A DNA stretch of 64,000 nt from contig LN890280.1 of assembly GCA_900065925.1 (NCBI GenBank), positions 1,170,451 through 1,234,450 on the forward strand, written 5' to 3'. Below, in pieces: positions 25,680 to 33,983 of the stretch. Each line of letters starts with the position of its first letter. Position 1 is the first letter of the stretch. A program made the position numbers and the translations under genes. This DNA comes from Nitrosotalea devaniterrae (lineage in GTDB: Archaea > Thermoproteota > Nitrososphaeria > Nitrososphaerales > Nitrosopumilaceae). The notes under the pieces are model-generated. The model was not told the DNA's origin. It did no database searches and worked only from the letters and a program-made list of their open reading frames with translations.

Positions 25680-26033
25680 TTACTTGCTCCACATCTTTTG
25701 CCAAGTTTCGGCAAATTTGTTCATCATGTCACCGTATGTCTTTACTTGATCCATTCCAGACTGGTTGAATACCTTCTGCCAGTTGTCACCGAATTGTTTG
25801 AATGTGTCAATTCCGGCTTTGTTCATAGACTTTTGCCAACTCTCAGTAAATTGAGTCATTGTCTTGTCGCTGGATTCTTTGAGTGCCTTTGCCATGACAT
25901 CATTGTATTTTGTTTGGACATCTTTTGTTGCCTTTTGAAGAGATTCAAAAGATTGCATCCATGCCTTGAGCGATTTGTTATACTCAATCCATAGTTTGTC
26001 CCAGTCTTTTGGAGGGCCTTCCTTTGTTACCAT
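25680..26033 (-). CDS. Phasin-like PHA granule protein (orphan)
   Basis: This 117-aa helical, Trp- and Lys-rich protein contains a repeated unit of ~21-23 residues: TESWQKSMNKAGIDTFKQFG, NWQKVFNQSGMDQVKTYGDM, NKFAETWQKMW. The GDMMN stretch and the surrounding W...SG..Q pattern also occur in the AbrB-type phasin at 8615 (TFGDMMNRT). This supports a shared PHA-granule family. It lies 12 kb from the PHA island. The ATG at 26033 has a TATA-like element 26 nt upstream; an ATG at 26051 is possible. Confidence 0.75.
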   Translation of the reverse strand: MVTKEGPPKDWDKLWIEYNKSLKAWMQSFESLQKATKDVQTKYNDVMAKALKESSDKTMTQFTESWQKSMNKAGIDTFKQFGDNWQKVFNQSGMDQVKTYGDMMNKFAETWQKMWSK

Positions 26034-26123
26034 GGAATGGTATAGTTCCATTACTTGATAAGACTATTGATGGTTGTCGCATTTGGAACTGTGAATACAA
26101 GCCACATAACATACCAAACAGGA

Positions 26124-26699
26124 TTAAATTGAATTGCTCTTTTGTTTTGATTCTTTTTTAAAGTCATATGCGCTAATAGCAACTCCAACAACTAGTGCAA
26201 CAATGCCAATTACTACCATGCCCACAGATATCTGCACCATGTTACACTTTATTCCATATGTAGTGTTACAGTTGTTGCTCAAGAATGGATCTTCACCCAT
26301 TATGGCAGTAATTCGTACTGGCTGATTTCCAGTATCAAGTACTTTGATAAGATATGGACCGCCCTGATTGCTCCGTTGTATAATATGATACAAAAAACCA
26401 TCCTTGCTTTCTTTTTCAAATGTCATTCCGTTTGGGTCTATACCTTCTAGTTTGACTGAACCAGTAGATGGCATGGTATGCACTATAATCACATTGTGTT
26501 CTTTTAGCTTGCCAGAATCTACTGTAGAATTAATAAATTGACTTGGAAGAATTTCCCTGTCTGTAAATATATCAGATGTAGATCCAAGAAGAGGCTCAAC
26601 TGATTGATACACCATGTCAAACAGGTTGGCGCCTAGTACCAGTACAATCAAACCTATTACTGCAATGAGAGGGCCACGTACAAGGGAGAGTTTTACCAA
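26124..26699 (-). CDS. Two-span membrane protein with external loop
   Basis: This 191-aa protein has an N-terminal TM (PLIAVIGLIVLVLGANLF), a ~110-residue loop predicted outside the cell (beta-rich, with CNTTYGIKC Cys pair), a C-terminal TM (VGMVVIGIVALVVGVAISAY) and a Lys-rich cytosolic tail. No recognised family. Similar small double-anchored proteins are common in this lineage. Function unknown. Confidence 0.72.
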   Translation of the reverse strand: MVKLSLVRGPLIAVIGLIVLVLGANLFDMVYQSVEPLLGSTSDIFTDREILPSQFINSTVDSGKLKEHNVIIVHTMPSTGSVKLEGIDPNGMTFEKESKDGFLYHIIQRSNQGGPYLIKVLDTGNQPVRITAIMGEDPFLSNNCNTTYGIKCNMVQISVGMVVIGIVALVVGVAISAYDFKKESKQKSNSI

Positions 26700-26816
26700 G
26701 TGTTGAAAATTTTCAAATCACCTAATAAGAAACTTGCAGTATGAGTGTTCCAGCTTAGTAGATGATAAAATGCATCTCAATGTTTATGATGGTCCATTTA
26801 CTGTACTAGATAGAAT

Positions 26817-28049
26817 TTGAAGAAAATCATAATCATTTCAATTGTTATTCTATGTCTTGTCATACCCCAAAATGCATTCTCTACAACACAATCAGGTCAG
26901 ATAACAACATCTACAGGAAATTCTGGATCACCAATTCAGCTCAACAAGAAAACATTTAGCTGGACTGACCGCGTATACATTACAATCTATGCACCGGACT
27001 TTAACTCAGACCCCAACATAATTGACGAAATTGGAGTAACTACAGATGACAAGATTACTGTATCCACAAGTGGCAACAGCATACCATATCGTCTGGCTGA
27101 AACAGGGCCAAACACTGGAATATTTAGCGGATATGTCACACTCACTGGCGACCCTACATTGAAGGGTCCAACAGGAGTAGACGGACAGGGAACAAACCCA
27201 ACTGGAATCCAGTCAACATGCAACCCCATATGTGGTCCAACAAATGGATTTCTTCCAAGTACAAGAAATGACGGTGTTACTGTTTCGTTTGAATATAACC
27301 GTAATACAGTCATCACAGGATCTGGCCTAATTCGATGGAATACAGGCAATGTAGAGTGGCTACAGCCCAGTTATCCTGTTAACAGTCAAGCAACATTGCA
27401 GATAACAGACCCTGACATGAATCTCAATCCAGATGCAGTGGACAAATTTGATACAAACGTTTGGTCAGATTCTGATTCAGGTGGAATCAAGCTTGCAATG
27501 ACTGAGACTGGTCCAAGCACCGGAGTATTCCAAGGAACAGTATACTTTACCACGGATTTGAGTTCATCTGGAAGTAGAGTACATGTAACATCTGGAGATA
27601 CTGTAACTGCAGAATATACAGACACTACACTTCCCCTTCCATATTCACCGTCTGACCAACAACGCATCACTGCAACAACAATTGCAGGTACCAGCATCCC
27701 TCCACTTGAACAAGTAGTTTCAGGCAATGCAAAAATTTTGGATTCGGAAGGAAAATCATTAGATAAAGTAAATGTAAATCAACAGATACAGGTTGTCTCT
27801 GATGTTACAAACCAAGAAAATAAAGATCAACCATTTGCATATCTTGTACAGATACAAGACAATAACGGAATAACTGTATCTTTATCCTGGATTACAGGTG
27901 CAATGACTCCAAAGCAGACTCTGAACTTGGGCCAATCGTGGCTACCAAATATGCCGGGAGCATATACTGCACAAATATTTGTGTGGCAAAGTATAGCAAA
28001 TCCAAATGCGCTATCCCCGCCGCTATCTATACACATCCAGGTAAGCTGA
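26817..28049 (+). CDS. Secreted protein with duplicated beta domain shared with 53635-54207
   Basis: This is a 410-aa protein with a signal peptide (IIIISIVILCLVIPQNAFS). The domain at ~48-165 contains YITIYAPDFNSDPNIIDEIG and SIPYRLAETGPNTGIFSGYV. A second, diverged copy at ~188-285 contains LQITDPDMNLNPDAVDKFDT and MTETGPSTGVFQGTV. The C-terminal ~110 residues look like a CARDB/Ig-like domain (QQIQVVSDVTNQENKDQPF). The first copy is closely paralogous to the PEFG protein at 53635. Probably a surface or periplasm-like structural protein. TTG start. Confidence 0.78.
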   Translation: MKKIIIISIVILCLVIPQNAFSTTQSGQITTSTGNSGSPIQLNKKTFSWTDRVYITIYAPDFNSDPNIIDEIGVTTDDKITVSTSGNSIPYRLAETGPNTGIFSGYVTLTGDPTLKGPTGVDGQGTNPTGIQSTCNPICGPTNGFLPSTRNDGVTVSFEYNRNTVITGSGLIRWNTGNVEWLQPSYPVNSQATLQITDPDMNLNPDAVDKFDTNVWSDSDSGGIKLAMTETGPSTGVFQGTVYFTTDLSSSGSRVHVTSGDTVTAEYTDTTLPLPYSPSDQQRITATTIAGTSIPPLEQVVSGNAKILDSEGKSLDKVNVNQQIQVVSDVTNQENKDQPFAYLVQIQDNNGITVSLSWITGAMTPKQTLNLGQSWLPNMPGAYTAQIFVWQSIANPNALSPPLSIHIQVS

Positions 28050-28118
28050 TATCATTTTTTCATTGTGATATAATTGTAAAAGCATCATTAAATAATTCCC
28101 GAGTGCTTTGAAGATACA

Positions 28119-28601
28119 TTGCACAAGGAAGCGTTTCAGGCAGTATACTTGAAGAAAAGATACATCATCCTGTCTGTTGCAATATTTTTGGCATTGTTTG
28201 TTTTGCTATCGTTTGTTTCAGAATTTATTTTTCTCTCACCAGTCTTTGTGTTCTATGTCCCGCAATATGCAATTGTAGACTTTGTGTTAATTGTTGCAAT
28301 ATCATCATTGTCAGGAATTGTTTCAAGTTTTAGCATATACCGCATACGTATCACAAACAATGGCATAAAAAAATCAGGGGCTAGTTTTTTGGGACCTGCC
28401 ATTGGCGCAAGTGCGGGTGCATGTAGTTGTGGCTCTCTTGGATTTTCTGCCATATCCATTTTTGGGACAATAGGTGGAACTGCCACTGCATTTCTTACAA
28501 ATTATGAAACGCCCTTGAGGCTAGTATCAATTGCAATTTTATGCTACACATACTATGCATCAGTAAAAGACATTACAGTAAAGTGTAAGATTTCCAAGTA
28601 A
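28119..28601 (+). CDS. Four-span membrane protein with CxCG motif
   Basis: This 160-aa protein has four hydrophobic helices. The third is Gly/Ala-rich and contains a conserved-looking GACSCGSLGFSA segment, with Cys residues that could be redox-active or bind metal within the membrane. The start is TTG 28119. It converges on the next gene with no gap (28601/28602). No family is recognised. Confidence 0.7.
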   Translation: MHKEAFQAVYLKKRYIILSVAIFLALFVLLSFVSEFIFLSPVFVFYVPQYAIVDFVLIVAISSLSGIVSSFSIYRIRITNNGIKKSGASFLGPAIGASAGACSCGSLGFSAISIFGTIGGTATAFLTNYETPLRLVSIAILCYTYYASVKDITVKCKISK

Positions 28602-28910
28602 TTACTTCAAGCCAGAATCAGGACTAGAACAGGTAAAGTTTCCATATTGTCCCTGCAGGCCAGCTGCTCTTGCAACACCCACATCAGAATCATTTTGAAT
28701 TGTAAGATGGCAGATAGGACTAGAATGTTTACTTACTTGAAATTTATTTGCAAGGGCAAGTGCTGCAACAACAGACGAGTTTTCTGGATGAGCCTTGTCA
28801 AATAATGTATGCCCTATAAGTTCAGGAACTGCAACCAACAATACAAGAACTATGGCAAACAGGTTGATTGTTTTTTTACGGTTTTTGTCCAAGATGATAT
28901 TATTTTCCAA
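28602..28910 (-). CDS. Membrane-anchored small protein with two Cys
   Basis: This 102-aa protein has one N-terminal TM helix (INLFAIVLVLLVAVPELIGH) and an external C-terminal part with Cys at PICHLTI and NFTCSSP, compatible with a disulfide. TTG start. Function unknown. It abuts the convergent gene at 28601 exactly, so the two transcripts overlap. Confidence 0.65.
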   Translation of the reverse strand: MENNIILDKNRKKTINLFAIVLVLLVAVPELIGHTLFDKAHPENSSVVAALALANKFQVSKHSSPICHLTIQNDSDVGVARAAGLQGQYGNFTCSSPDSGLK

Positions 28911-28923
28911 GAGATCATTATAA

Positions 28924-29637
28924 TTGTCAAGGTTATTGTCAATCTCAGTAATTCATGTAAGATACAAGATCTACAGTTATAGTTTGAATCTTTATCAGTT
29001 GGAGCGACGTAATGATATACCGTTGAGTAGATCTAGTACAAGCCCAAAAAGCGATACCGTATCATCATTGCACAAAAAAGCACTCAAGTTTCAAAAGGAT
29101 GGAAACCAAGAAGAGGCAATGATACAACTTGACAAGGCCTTGGATATAGAGCCAAACAATGCAGAATTACTATACGATAAAGCAATTTCACTTCAGATGT
29201 TACTACGATTTGATGATGCAATAGAATACTACAACAAGTCACTGAAGATAGACCCAAGTAATTTTGGAGCGCTTGTCAACAAAGGACTATGTCTTTCAAA
29301 CCCTAATACAAACAAGCATGAGGAAGCTCTCTTGTGTTTTGATCAGGCCCTGAGGTTAACGCCAGATGATCCAGGCGCATTATCACTAAGAGGATATTCA
29401 CTTGATAGTATTGGCAAGTATCGTGAAGCAATAGATTGTTTTGATAAAATTCTTGAGACCCAACCAAAAGAAGTCAACATACTCATAAACAAGGGTCTTG
29501 CTCTTTCCCACCTTGGCAAGTATGATGAGGCAATAGCATACTTTGACACGGTACTAGATTACGAGCCAGATAATTTTTTTGCAGCACAGCTAAAGCAAGA
29601 AGCTGCAAAGAGTATGAAACGAGACTTTATGCAGTAA
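28924..29637 (+). CDS. TPR-repeat protein
   Basis: This is up to 237 aa. From residue ~49 it has five to six tetratricopeptide repeats (e.g. ALKFQKDGNQEEAMIQLDKA, YDKAISLQMLLRFDDAIEYY, LSHLGKYDEAIAYFDTVL). TPRs mediate protein-protein contacts. The start is unsure: TTG 28924 gives an extra ~30-residue N-terminus, while TTG at 28999 or 29023 gives a cleaner one. A second TPR protein lies at 50006, there next to a DUF6659-like gene, as here. Confidence 0.85.
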   Translation: MSRLLSISVIHVRYKIYSYSLNLYQLERRNDIPLSRSSTSPKSDTVSSLHKKALKFQKDGNQEEAMIQLDKALDIEPNNAELLYDKAISLQMLLRFDDAIEYYNKSLKIDPSNFGALVNKGLCLSNPNTNKHEEALLCFDQALRLTPDDPGALSLRGYSLDSIGKYREAIDCFDKILETQPKEVNILINKGLALSHLGKYDEAIAYFDTVLDYEPDNFFAAQLKQEAAKSMKRDFMQ

Positions 29638-29638
29638 T

Positions 29639-29660
29639 AATTTTAATTTTTTATTTTGTC
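29639..29660 (+). terminator. T-rich terminator after the TPR gene
   Basis: The T-rich stretch after the stop contains T4, T6 and T4 tracts and fits archaeal termination. Confidence 0.4.
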
Positions 29661-29725
29661 ATTTGACAAGTCTCACATATCGTACAGCATCAGACATGGT
29701 TAAATAGCGAAAAATTAGAACGAGT

Positions 29726-30109
29726 GTGTTGAACAAAAAAGATGCCCAAATGATAGTAAAAAAAATGCGGGCAATTAGCGTGTATGTTAGATTTATAGGT
29801 GTAATAGATAGCAAAGGAGAGATAATGGCATATGAGAGAAGGCCAGGACATGAGCCATTACTTAACATAAAAAATACGTCTGATCAATTCTCGCACCTTG
29901 CAGTCAAGACACGCATGTCATCCCAGTTTAACAAACAACTAGGAGATGTCCAATTCATGTGGGAAGAAAGAGAGAAAGTCCAGACCATTTCTTTTGCAGT
30001 GGGCAAAAATACCGTCTGGGCATCAATTGACAAAAAAGTCATTCGCTCCGAAGTGCTTAGAATAATAGACAATTGCCTACCCATCGTAAAGCAATATTCA
30101 CAAAAGTAA
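29726..30109 (+). CDS. DUF6659-like sensor protein
   Basis: This 127-aa protein is like the thaumarchaeal DUF6659 family: N-terminal helix, strand VYVRFIGVIDSKGEIMAYER, helical HLAVKTRMSSQFNKQLGDVQ, then strands QTISFAVGKNTVWASID. The alpha/beta pattern resembles a small roadblock- or PAS-like sensor fold. It is one of four such proteins in the window (35346, 49660, 51619). It follows a TPR gene. TTG start. Ligand and partner unknown. Confidence 0.78.
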   Translation: MLNKKDAQMIVKKMRAISVYVRFIGVIDSKGEIMAYERRPGHEPLLNIKNTSDQFSHLAVKTRMSSQFNKQLGDVQFMWEEREKVQTISFAVGKNTVWASIDKKVIRSEVLRIIDNCLPIVKQYSQK

Positions 30110-30158
30110 TTTTGGCATAATCTTGAACAATAAATAACCGTGCAATCTGAGAAAAAAC

Positions 30159-30872
30159 ATGAACAAGGTAATACTAATGATTACAATGGTATCAACACTT
30201 GTGCTCTTTTCCACAGGTTTTGCATATGCTACAAACCACAACACATCAATATTTTCAGGAGCACAGAGATATGCAGATTCCAATTCCTACAAAAATGCCA
30301 ACTATAGTTTTTCAATCCAGCCGCCCCTTAATTGGGAGGTGCTTGGCAACTTGCCCTCAAGTGTTGTAAACAATGCAATCGTAATATTTTCAAACGGTGA
30401 CAAGAGCCAGCTTGCTACATTTGGAATTTATCACAGATACATAACACCAAATGTAATAGAGGCATTGAACAATCACACAGACAATGACATTCTTGCAACC
30501 ATTAACCAAGAGGTGACTGCGGGAAATAATAACGAATCCCAAACCCTGATGTACAACGGAATCGTAGACAGATATAATGATGGAATACTAGTTTCAACAA
30601 GCTCTGCCACAAAATATGCCAGTGACAGTTCCACATCACTAAGTGAGACCCGATATTATTTCCTCAACAATGGTAACCAATACAACCTAATCTTGACAAG
30701 CAATTCTACCACAATCGACAAAAATTCACAATTGTTTGAAGATTCTGCAAATACGTTTTTTGTAAGTAATGCCAGTCCAGTTCCAGAATTTCCAGTATCT
30801 CTTGCAGTATTAATAATTGGCATGTTTTCAATCATTGTTGTTTTCAGAGTAAAAGGTCTGCCAAGAATATAG
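30159..30872 (+). CDS. PsbP-like PEF-CTERM surface protein
   Basis: This is a 237-aa protein. Signal peptide (ILMITMVSTLVLFSTGFAYA), then a PsbP-like domain (YKNANYSFSIQPPLNWEVLG, AIVIFSNGDKSQLATFG), then the C-terminal SPVPEFPVSLAVLIIG helix and a basic end (FRVKGLPRI). The PEFP/PEFG signal suggests archaeosortase-type anchoring. It is paralogous in layout to the protein at 61509. ATAAAT about 27 nt before ATG 30159 is a likely promoter. Outside the cell; ligand unknown. Confidence 0.83.
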   Translation: MNKVILMITMVSTLVLFSTGFAYATNHNTSIFSGAQRYADSNSYKNANYSFSIQPPLNWEVLGNLPSSVVNNAIVIFSNGDKSQLATFGIYHRYITPNVIEALNNHTDNDILATINQEVTAGNNNESQTLMYNGIVDRYNDGILVSTSSATKYASDSSTSLSETRYYFLNNGNQYNLILTSNSTTIDKNSQLFEDSANTFFVSNASPVPEFPVSLAVLIIGMFSIIVVFRVKGLPRI

Positions 30873-30897
30873 ATCAAACAGACAACCAATAGAGCAC

Positions 30898-30916
30898 ATG
30901 TTCATTCGTAGAACAT
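30898..30916. repeat. Inverted repeat downstream of the PsbP-like gene
   Basis: ATGTTC at 30898-30903 and GAACAT at 30911-30916 are perfect inverted arms around a 7-nt centre (ATTCGTA). It could be an operator or weak terminator hairpin for the genes on either side. Confidence 0.5.
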
Positions 30917-31013
30917 TTGCACCCCTCATGCAGACGCAAGATAGACAAACATGCGATAAAGGTCTAAAAATTTGGAGTGAACAGTTATTATGTAGCATTT
31001 AGCAACGAAGATC

Positions 31014-31157
31014 ATGTCAACAGAAGACAGACAAATGTTTCCTGCCACATGCGCAGACTGTAAAAAAGAAACACAGGTTCCCTTCAAACCAGCAGAAGGA
31101 AGACCAGTATATTGCAAAGAATGTTTACCAAAACATCGTCCAGCACGCAGATTTTAG
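31014..31157 (+). CDS. Zinc-ribbon mini-protein (47 aa)
   Basis: The frame from ATG 31014 to TAG 31155-31157 encodes a CxxC-x17-CxxC zinc ribbon (CADCKKETQVPFKP, VYCKECLPKHRPARRF). This arrangement is seen in small bacterial and archaeal zinc proteins often linked with RNA or DNA binding. The basic C-terminus supports nucleic acid binding. The gene lies 65 bp before a SpoT-like gene. Confidence 0.82.
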   Translation: MSTEDRQMFPATCADCKKETQVPFKPAEGRPVYCKECLPKHRPARRF

Positions 31158-31221
31158 GCTGAAAAACGCTTAAAAAAATTTTTTTGAATTAGACCTATAT
31201 TGTGAGATCAGAAAGATTAAG

Positions 31222-31800
31222 TTGATTTCAGAAAGAGTCCAGTCATTGTCAAAGGTCCAGTCTGCAGAAAATTTTGCAAAAGAGCGACACATCAATGCTG
31301 TAAGAATAGATCCAAACATTTCACACCATGAACACTTGTCATCAGTTGTAGCACGACTCAAAAATCTAGGAGTAACAGACCAAGATGTACTCTGTGCAGC
31401 CTGGCTGCACGATACCATAAACGATACAGAGACAAGTTTTGATGAACTGGACAAGAGGTTTGATTCCAAGGTAGCAGTGCTGGTATTGTCAATATCAAGG
31501 GACAGGACCTTGTCAAGATCAGTGCAAGAAGAGCAATACGTAAAACAACTAAGGGGTGCGCCCATCGAGGCAAAACTAATCAAGTTATGCGACATATCTG
31601 CAAATCTTAGAGATTTGAAAAATTCCCAGTGGTCAAAGACAAGAAAAACAAAAGAGGTAAAAAAGAAACTATACTATTTGAATGTGATAAAATCAGACCT
31701 TGTAAAAAATAAAGATCAGGTGCCAGGAATTACTAGTCTGATAAATGGAATCAATGATACAATCACATCATATGGATTACGTCCAGTTGTGTTTCAATGA
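31222..31800 (+). CDS. RelA/SpoT-type HD-domain hydrolase (Mesh1-like)
   Basis: This 192-aa single HD domain matches the SpoT/Mesh1 pattern: HHEHLSSVVARLKNLG, AAWLHDTINDTETSFDEL with the HD pair and the NDT signature, and IKLCDISANLRDLKN near the end. In bacteria and animals these hydrolyse (p)ppGpp or NADPH. There is no synthetase domain here. TTG start at 31222. The following gene pair (31870, 32225) may belong to the same unit. Substrate uncertain. Confidence 0.85.
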   Translation: MISERVQSLSKVQSAENFAKERHINAVRIDPNISHHEHLSSVVARLKNLGVTDQDVLCAAWLHDTINDTETSFDELDKRFDSKVAVLVLSISRDRTLSRSVQEEQYVKQLRGAPIEAKLIKLCDISANLRDLKNSQWSKTRKTKEVKKKLYYLNVIKSDLVKNKDQVPGITSLINGINDTITSYGLRPVVFQ

Positions 31801-31869
31801 TTGTATACACAATACAATGTTAAGTTATTCAACAAACCTTTTAGAGTTCAAGTGGCAAAAAGATATTCT

Positions 31870-32178
31870 ATGGTACTAGGCCCACTCATCAGAAAGGAGA
31901 TAGAAAGCGCAATCAGAGGATGGTGTCCAAATGTGACTTTACTCAAAAAAGGAGAATCCCGGCTACAGAAAATTTGGAAATTCAAAAGCGGATCAGATTT
32001 CATATATGGATACTTGGTAGGCCAGATGGAAGGATACATTGCAGGAATCATAGTTGGAAGACATGGAAAGATACCAGATTCTGAAGAAAGCAAAGAGATT
32101 AGAAAAATGGTAGAGGTCCGTGCAAAAGAAATAAGACAAGTAATGTCTGCATACGAGAAAAAAGACAAGACAGTCTGA
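31870..32178 (+). CDS. Unknown 102-aa protein, tandem paralog A
   Basis: From ATG 31870 this is 102 aa, exactly the same length as its neighbour at 32225. Shared features: MVL start, FKSGSDFIYGYLVGQMEGYI (FIYGY vs YIYGY), GRHGKIPDSEESKEIRKMVE and KEIRQVM. The frame also runs up to a TTG at 31801, but the paralog alignment favours 31870. Basic, soluble, helical. I recognise no family. Likely a duplicated pair that may dimerise. Confidence 0.7.
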   Translation: MVLGPLIRKEIESAIRGWCPNVTLLKKGESRLQKIWKFKSGSDFIYGYLVGQMEGYIAGIIVGRHGKIPDSEESKEIRKMVEVRAKEIRQVMSAYEKKDKTV

Positions 32179-32224
32179 GAATCATTAAATCATACTTTTA
32201 TTGAACCCAAATTATCTTCCAGTC

Positions 32225-32533
32225 ATGGTATTAGATAAAAAAGATAAAAAAATTCTCGATACAATGATAGAAGAAGAGATATCAAAGATTCCAGGGCTTG
32301 TCAGAAATCTTCGCCTGCCCCAGTTCCAAGAGGCATTTCAAATAAAAAATGAATCAGAATACATTTACGGATACACACATGGTTCCATAATTGGCAAGTT
32401 TGAAACATATTATTTTGTAGTCCATTCTGGGAAAAAACCTGGTGGCCCAGAAGTGGATGAAATAGGAAAGACAATCTTTGAGAAATCAAACGAGATAAGA
32501 GACGCCATTTCAAAAATCAGTTCAAAAGAATAA
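32225..32533 (+). CDS. Unknown 102-aa protein, tandem paralog B
   Basis: From ATG 32225 this is 102 aa; a TATA-like CTTTTATT lies 26 nt upstream. The core (IKNESEYIYGYTHGSIIGKF, then HSGKKPGGPEVDEIGKTIFE) aligns along its length with the protein at 31870. More acidic at the N-terminus than its paralog. No recognised family. It ends two bases before the convergent histidine kinase gene. Confidence 0.7.
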   Translation: MVLDKKDKKILDTMIEEEISKIPGLVRNLRLPQFQEAFQIKNESEYIYGYTHGSIIGKFETYYFVVHSGKKPGGPEVDEIGKTIFEKSNEIRDAISKISSKE

Positions 32534-32534
32534 T

Positions 32535-33305
32535 CTAGGAATGTACCAACGGAATGGTAAACTTGAACATGGAACCGTTTTTGTGCCGTGAGTCAAGCCA
32601 AATTTTACCGCCATGATTTTCAATTATTCCCTTACATATGGTCAGCCCAATTCCAGAGCCACCATATTTTCGTGATTGTTCACAAGTACCCTTGTAAAAC
32701 TTGTCAAATATCTTTCCAAGGTCTTCAGGCTTTACCCCCTCTCCATTATCCTCAATACAGAACAAAATATCAGAATCTGCGGTTTTTTCAACTTTTACGG
32801 TGATTTTGCCGTCAATTTCAGGAACATAGTCTACAGCGTTTTTTACCAAGTGTACCAGAACTTGTTCTATCCTTCTGCCATCAGCGTGGATCTTCCCATA
32901 ATCACCAAATTCTATCTTCAGCTCGATCTGCTTTTCTGCAATAAACGGCCGCAACAGGTTTGCACATTTATCCATGAGATCTGGTATATCCAGATCTGTT
33001 TTTTCTAGAGACATTGAATGCAATTCAAGTTTGTACATATCTGAAACGTCTCCCACCAATGCTTCCAATTTATTGATACAGCCATGTATAGTTCGAATCA
33101 TTCTTTCTTGTTTTTCATTTAATGGACCTGCCATATGAGATTCTAGCATTTCAGTACACATTTTGATTGGAGACAGATGAGTCTTCAAGTCATGATTGAT
33201 TATTGATACATCCAGTGCACGCAGTACTGTAACTTTATCATTTTCATGCGAAAGTACATTTGGTTTAGGTAAAACTTTTTTTCTTGACCCTGACAATAAA
33301 AGCAC
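32535..33305 (-). CDS. Histidine kinase without sensor domain
   Basis: This 256-aa protein has an H-box INHDLKTHLSPIKMCTEM with the phosphoacceptor His, N-box LVHLVKNAVDYVPE, G1 CIEDNGEGVKPEDLGKIF, and G2 YGGSGIGLTICKGIIENHGG. The N-terminus is only ~35 residues, with no PAS, TM or other sensor, so input must come from a partner protein. GTG start. Soluble. It may pair with one of the two single-domain response regulators (39869, 60108). Confidence 0.93.
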   Translation of the reverse strand: MLLLSGSRKKVLPKPNVLSHENDKVTVLRALDVSIINHDLKTHLSPIKMCTEMLESHMAGPLNEKQERMIRTIHGCINKLEALVGDVSDMYKLELHSMSLEKTDLDIPDLMDKCANLLRPFIAEKQIELKIEFGDYGKIHADGRRIEQVLVHLVKNAVDYVPEIDGKITVKVEKTADSDILFCIEDNGEGVKPEDLGKIFDKFYKGTCEQSRKYGGSGIGLTICKGIIENHGGKIWLDSRHKNGSMFKFTIPLVHS

Positions 33306-33464
33306 TTGCCAGAAATATAATATAAGAAACAGTCAGGGTACTATGAACAAACAGAGATCATCAATACAAATCAAAGAATATCGTGCGTGAAAATTGCAAT
33401 AATGAAGATATTAGATAAAAATTGAGAAAAATATAGGAATCAGATTGTATCTGAATGCCTTATT

Positions 33465-33773
33465 TTATTGGGAACCTTCTACTAGTTCAGCAGAAGCAAA
33501 TCTCTGGCCTACTTGGGTAATTCTTACCTTAGCATTCTGGCCAGCTTTGCCGTCTTTAACAAATATTACAAAGCCTTCTACTCTTGCAATACCGTCGCCT
33601 TTTCTACTGATTTCAGTAATGGAAACGTCGTATTCCTTTCCGGTTTCTACTGGTTTTGGGCTATTATCAAAACTTCTACCGCCGCCGCCACCGCCGAATC
33701 TTCGACCGCCGCCGCCGTAACCTCCGCCTGATCGTCCGCCGTAACCGCCGCTGCCTCTATCGTTGTAACTCAT
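33465..33773 (-). CDS. Gly-rich TRAM-domain RNA-binding protein
   Basis: This is a 102-aa protein. Residues ~1-35 are Gly/Arg-rich (RGSGGYGGRSGGGYGGGGRR), like RGG boxes; residues ~42-100 form a TRAM domain (YDVSITEISRKGDGIARVEG, VFVKDGKAGQNAKVRITQVG). Small archaeal TRAM proteins bind RNA and act as RNA chaperones. The Gly tract uses GGC/GGT codons and stands out as locally G+C-rich. A Shine-Dalgarno (GGAGGTG) precedes ATG 33773. The combination of TRAM with an N-terminal RGG-type tail is noteworthy. Confidence 0.92.
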   Translation of the reverse strand: MSYNDRGSGGYGGRSGGGYGGGGRRFGGGGGGRSFDNSPKPVETGKEYDVSITEISRKGDGIARVEGFVIFVKDGKAGQNAKVRITQVGQRFASAELVEGSQ

Positions 33774-33915
33774 CGTCGCACCTCCTTCTGATCGTAAAAT
33801 GTTATGACACTCAATAAAAATGCTCGAAATTTGTTTTTGATGTCAAAAATTTGACTCTTTATCGATCAATCACTCATTTCATTATGCTTAATACGGATAG
33901 CAGAGGCAATTATTC

Positions 33916-33975
33916 ATGGCAAAAGCCAAAGCAAAACCAAAAGCAAAATCAAAAGCAAAAGCAAAGAAGAAATAA
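33916..33975 (+). CDS. Lys/Ala-rich mini-protein (19 aa)
   Basis: The frame from ATG 33916 to TAA 33973-33975 encodes only Lys, Ala, Pro and Ser after the Met (MAKAKAKPKAKSKAKAKKK). A GAGG lies 10 nt before the ATG, and a stem-loop followed by T-rich sequence lies just after the stop, so a short transcript ending here is plausible. The composition resembles histone H1-like tails and would bind nucleic acid. Too short for certain coding assignment. Confidence 0.5.
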   Translation: MAKAKAKPKAKSKAKAKKK

Positions 33976-33983
33976 AATAATCG

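Noticed and set aside
33445-33731. Open frames rich in Pro and Ala on the plus strand
   Set aside because: They are the reverse complement of the Gly-rich TRAM gene and arise from GGN codons read backwards.
33890-33975. Short AAAGC-type repeats as a tandem repeat or CRISPR-like array
   Set aside because: The repeats are a few bases long and explained by Lys/Ala codons; there are no spacers.
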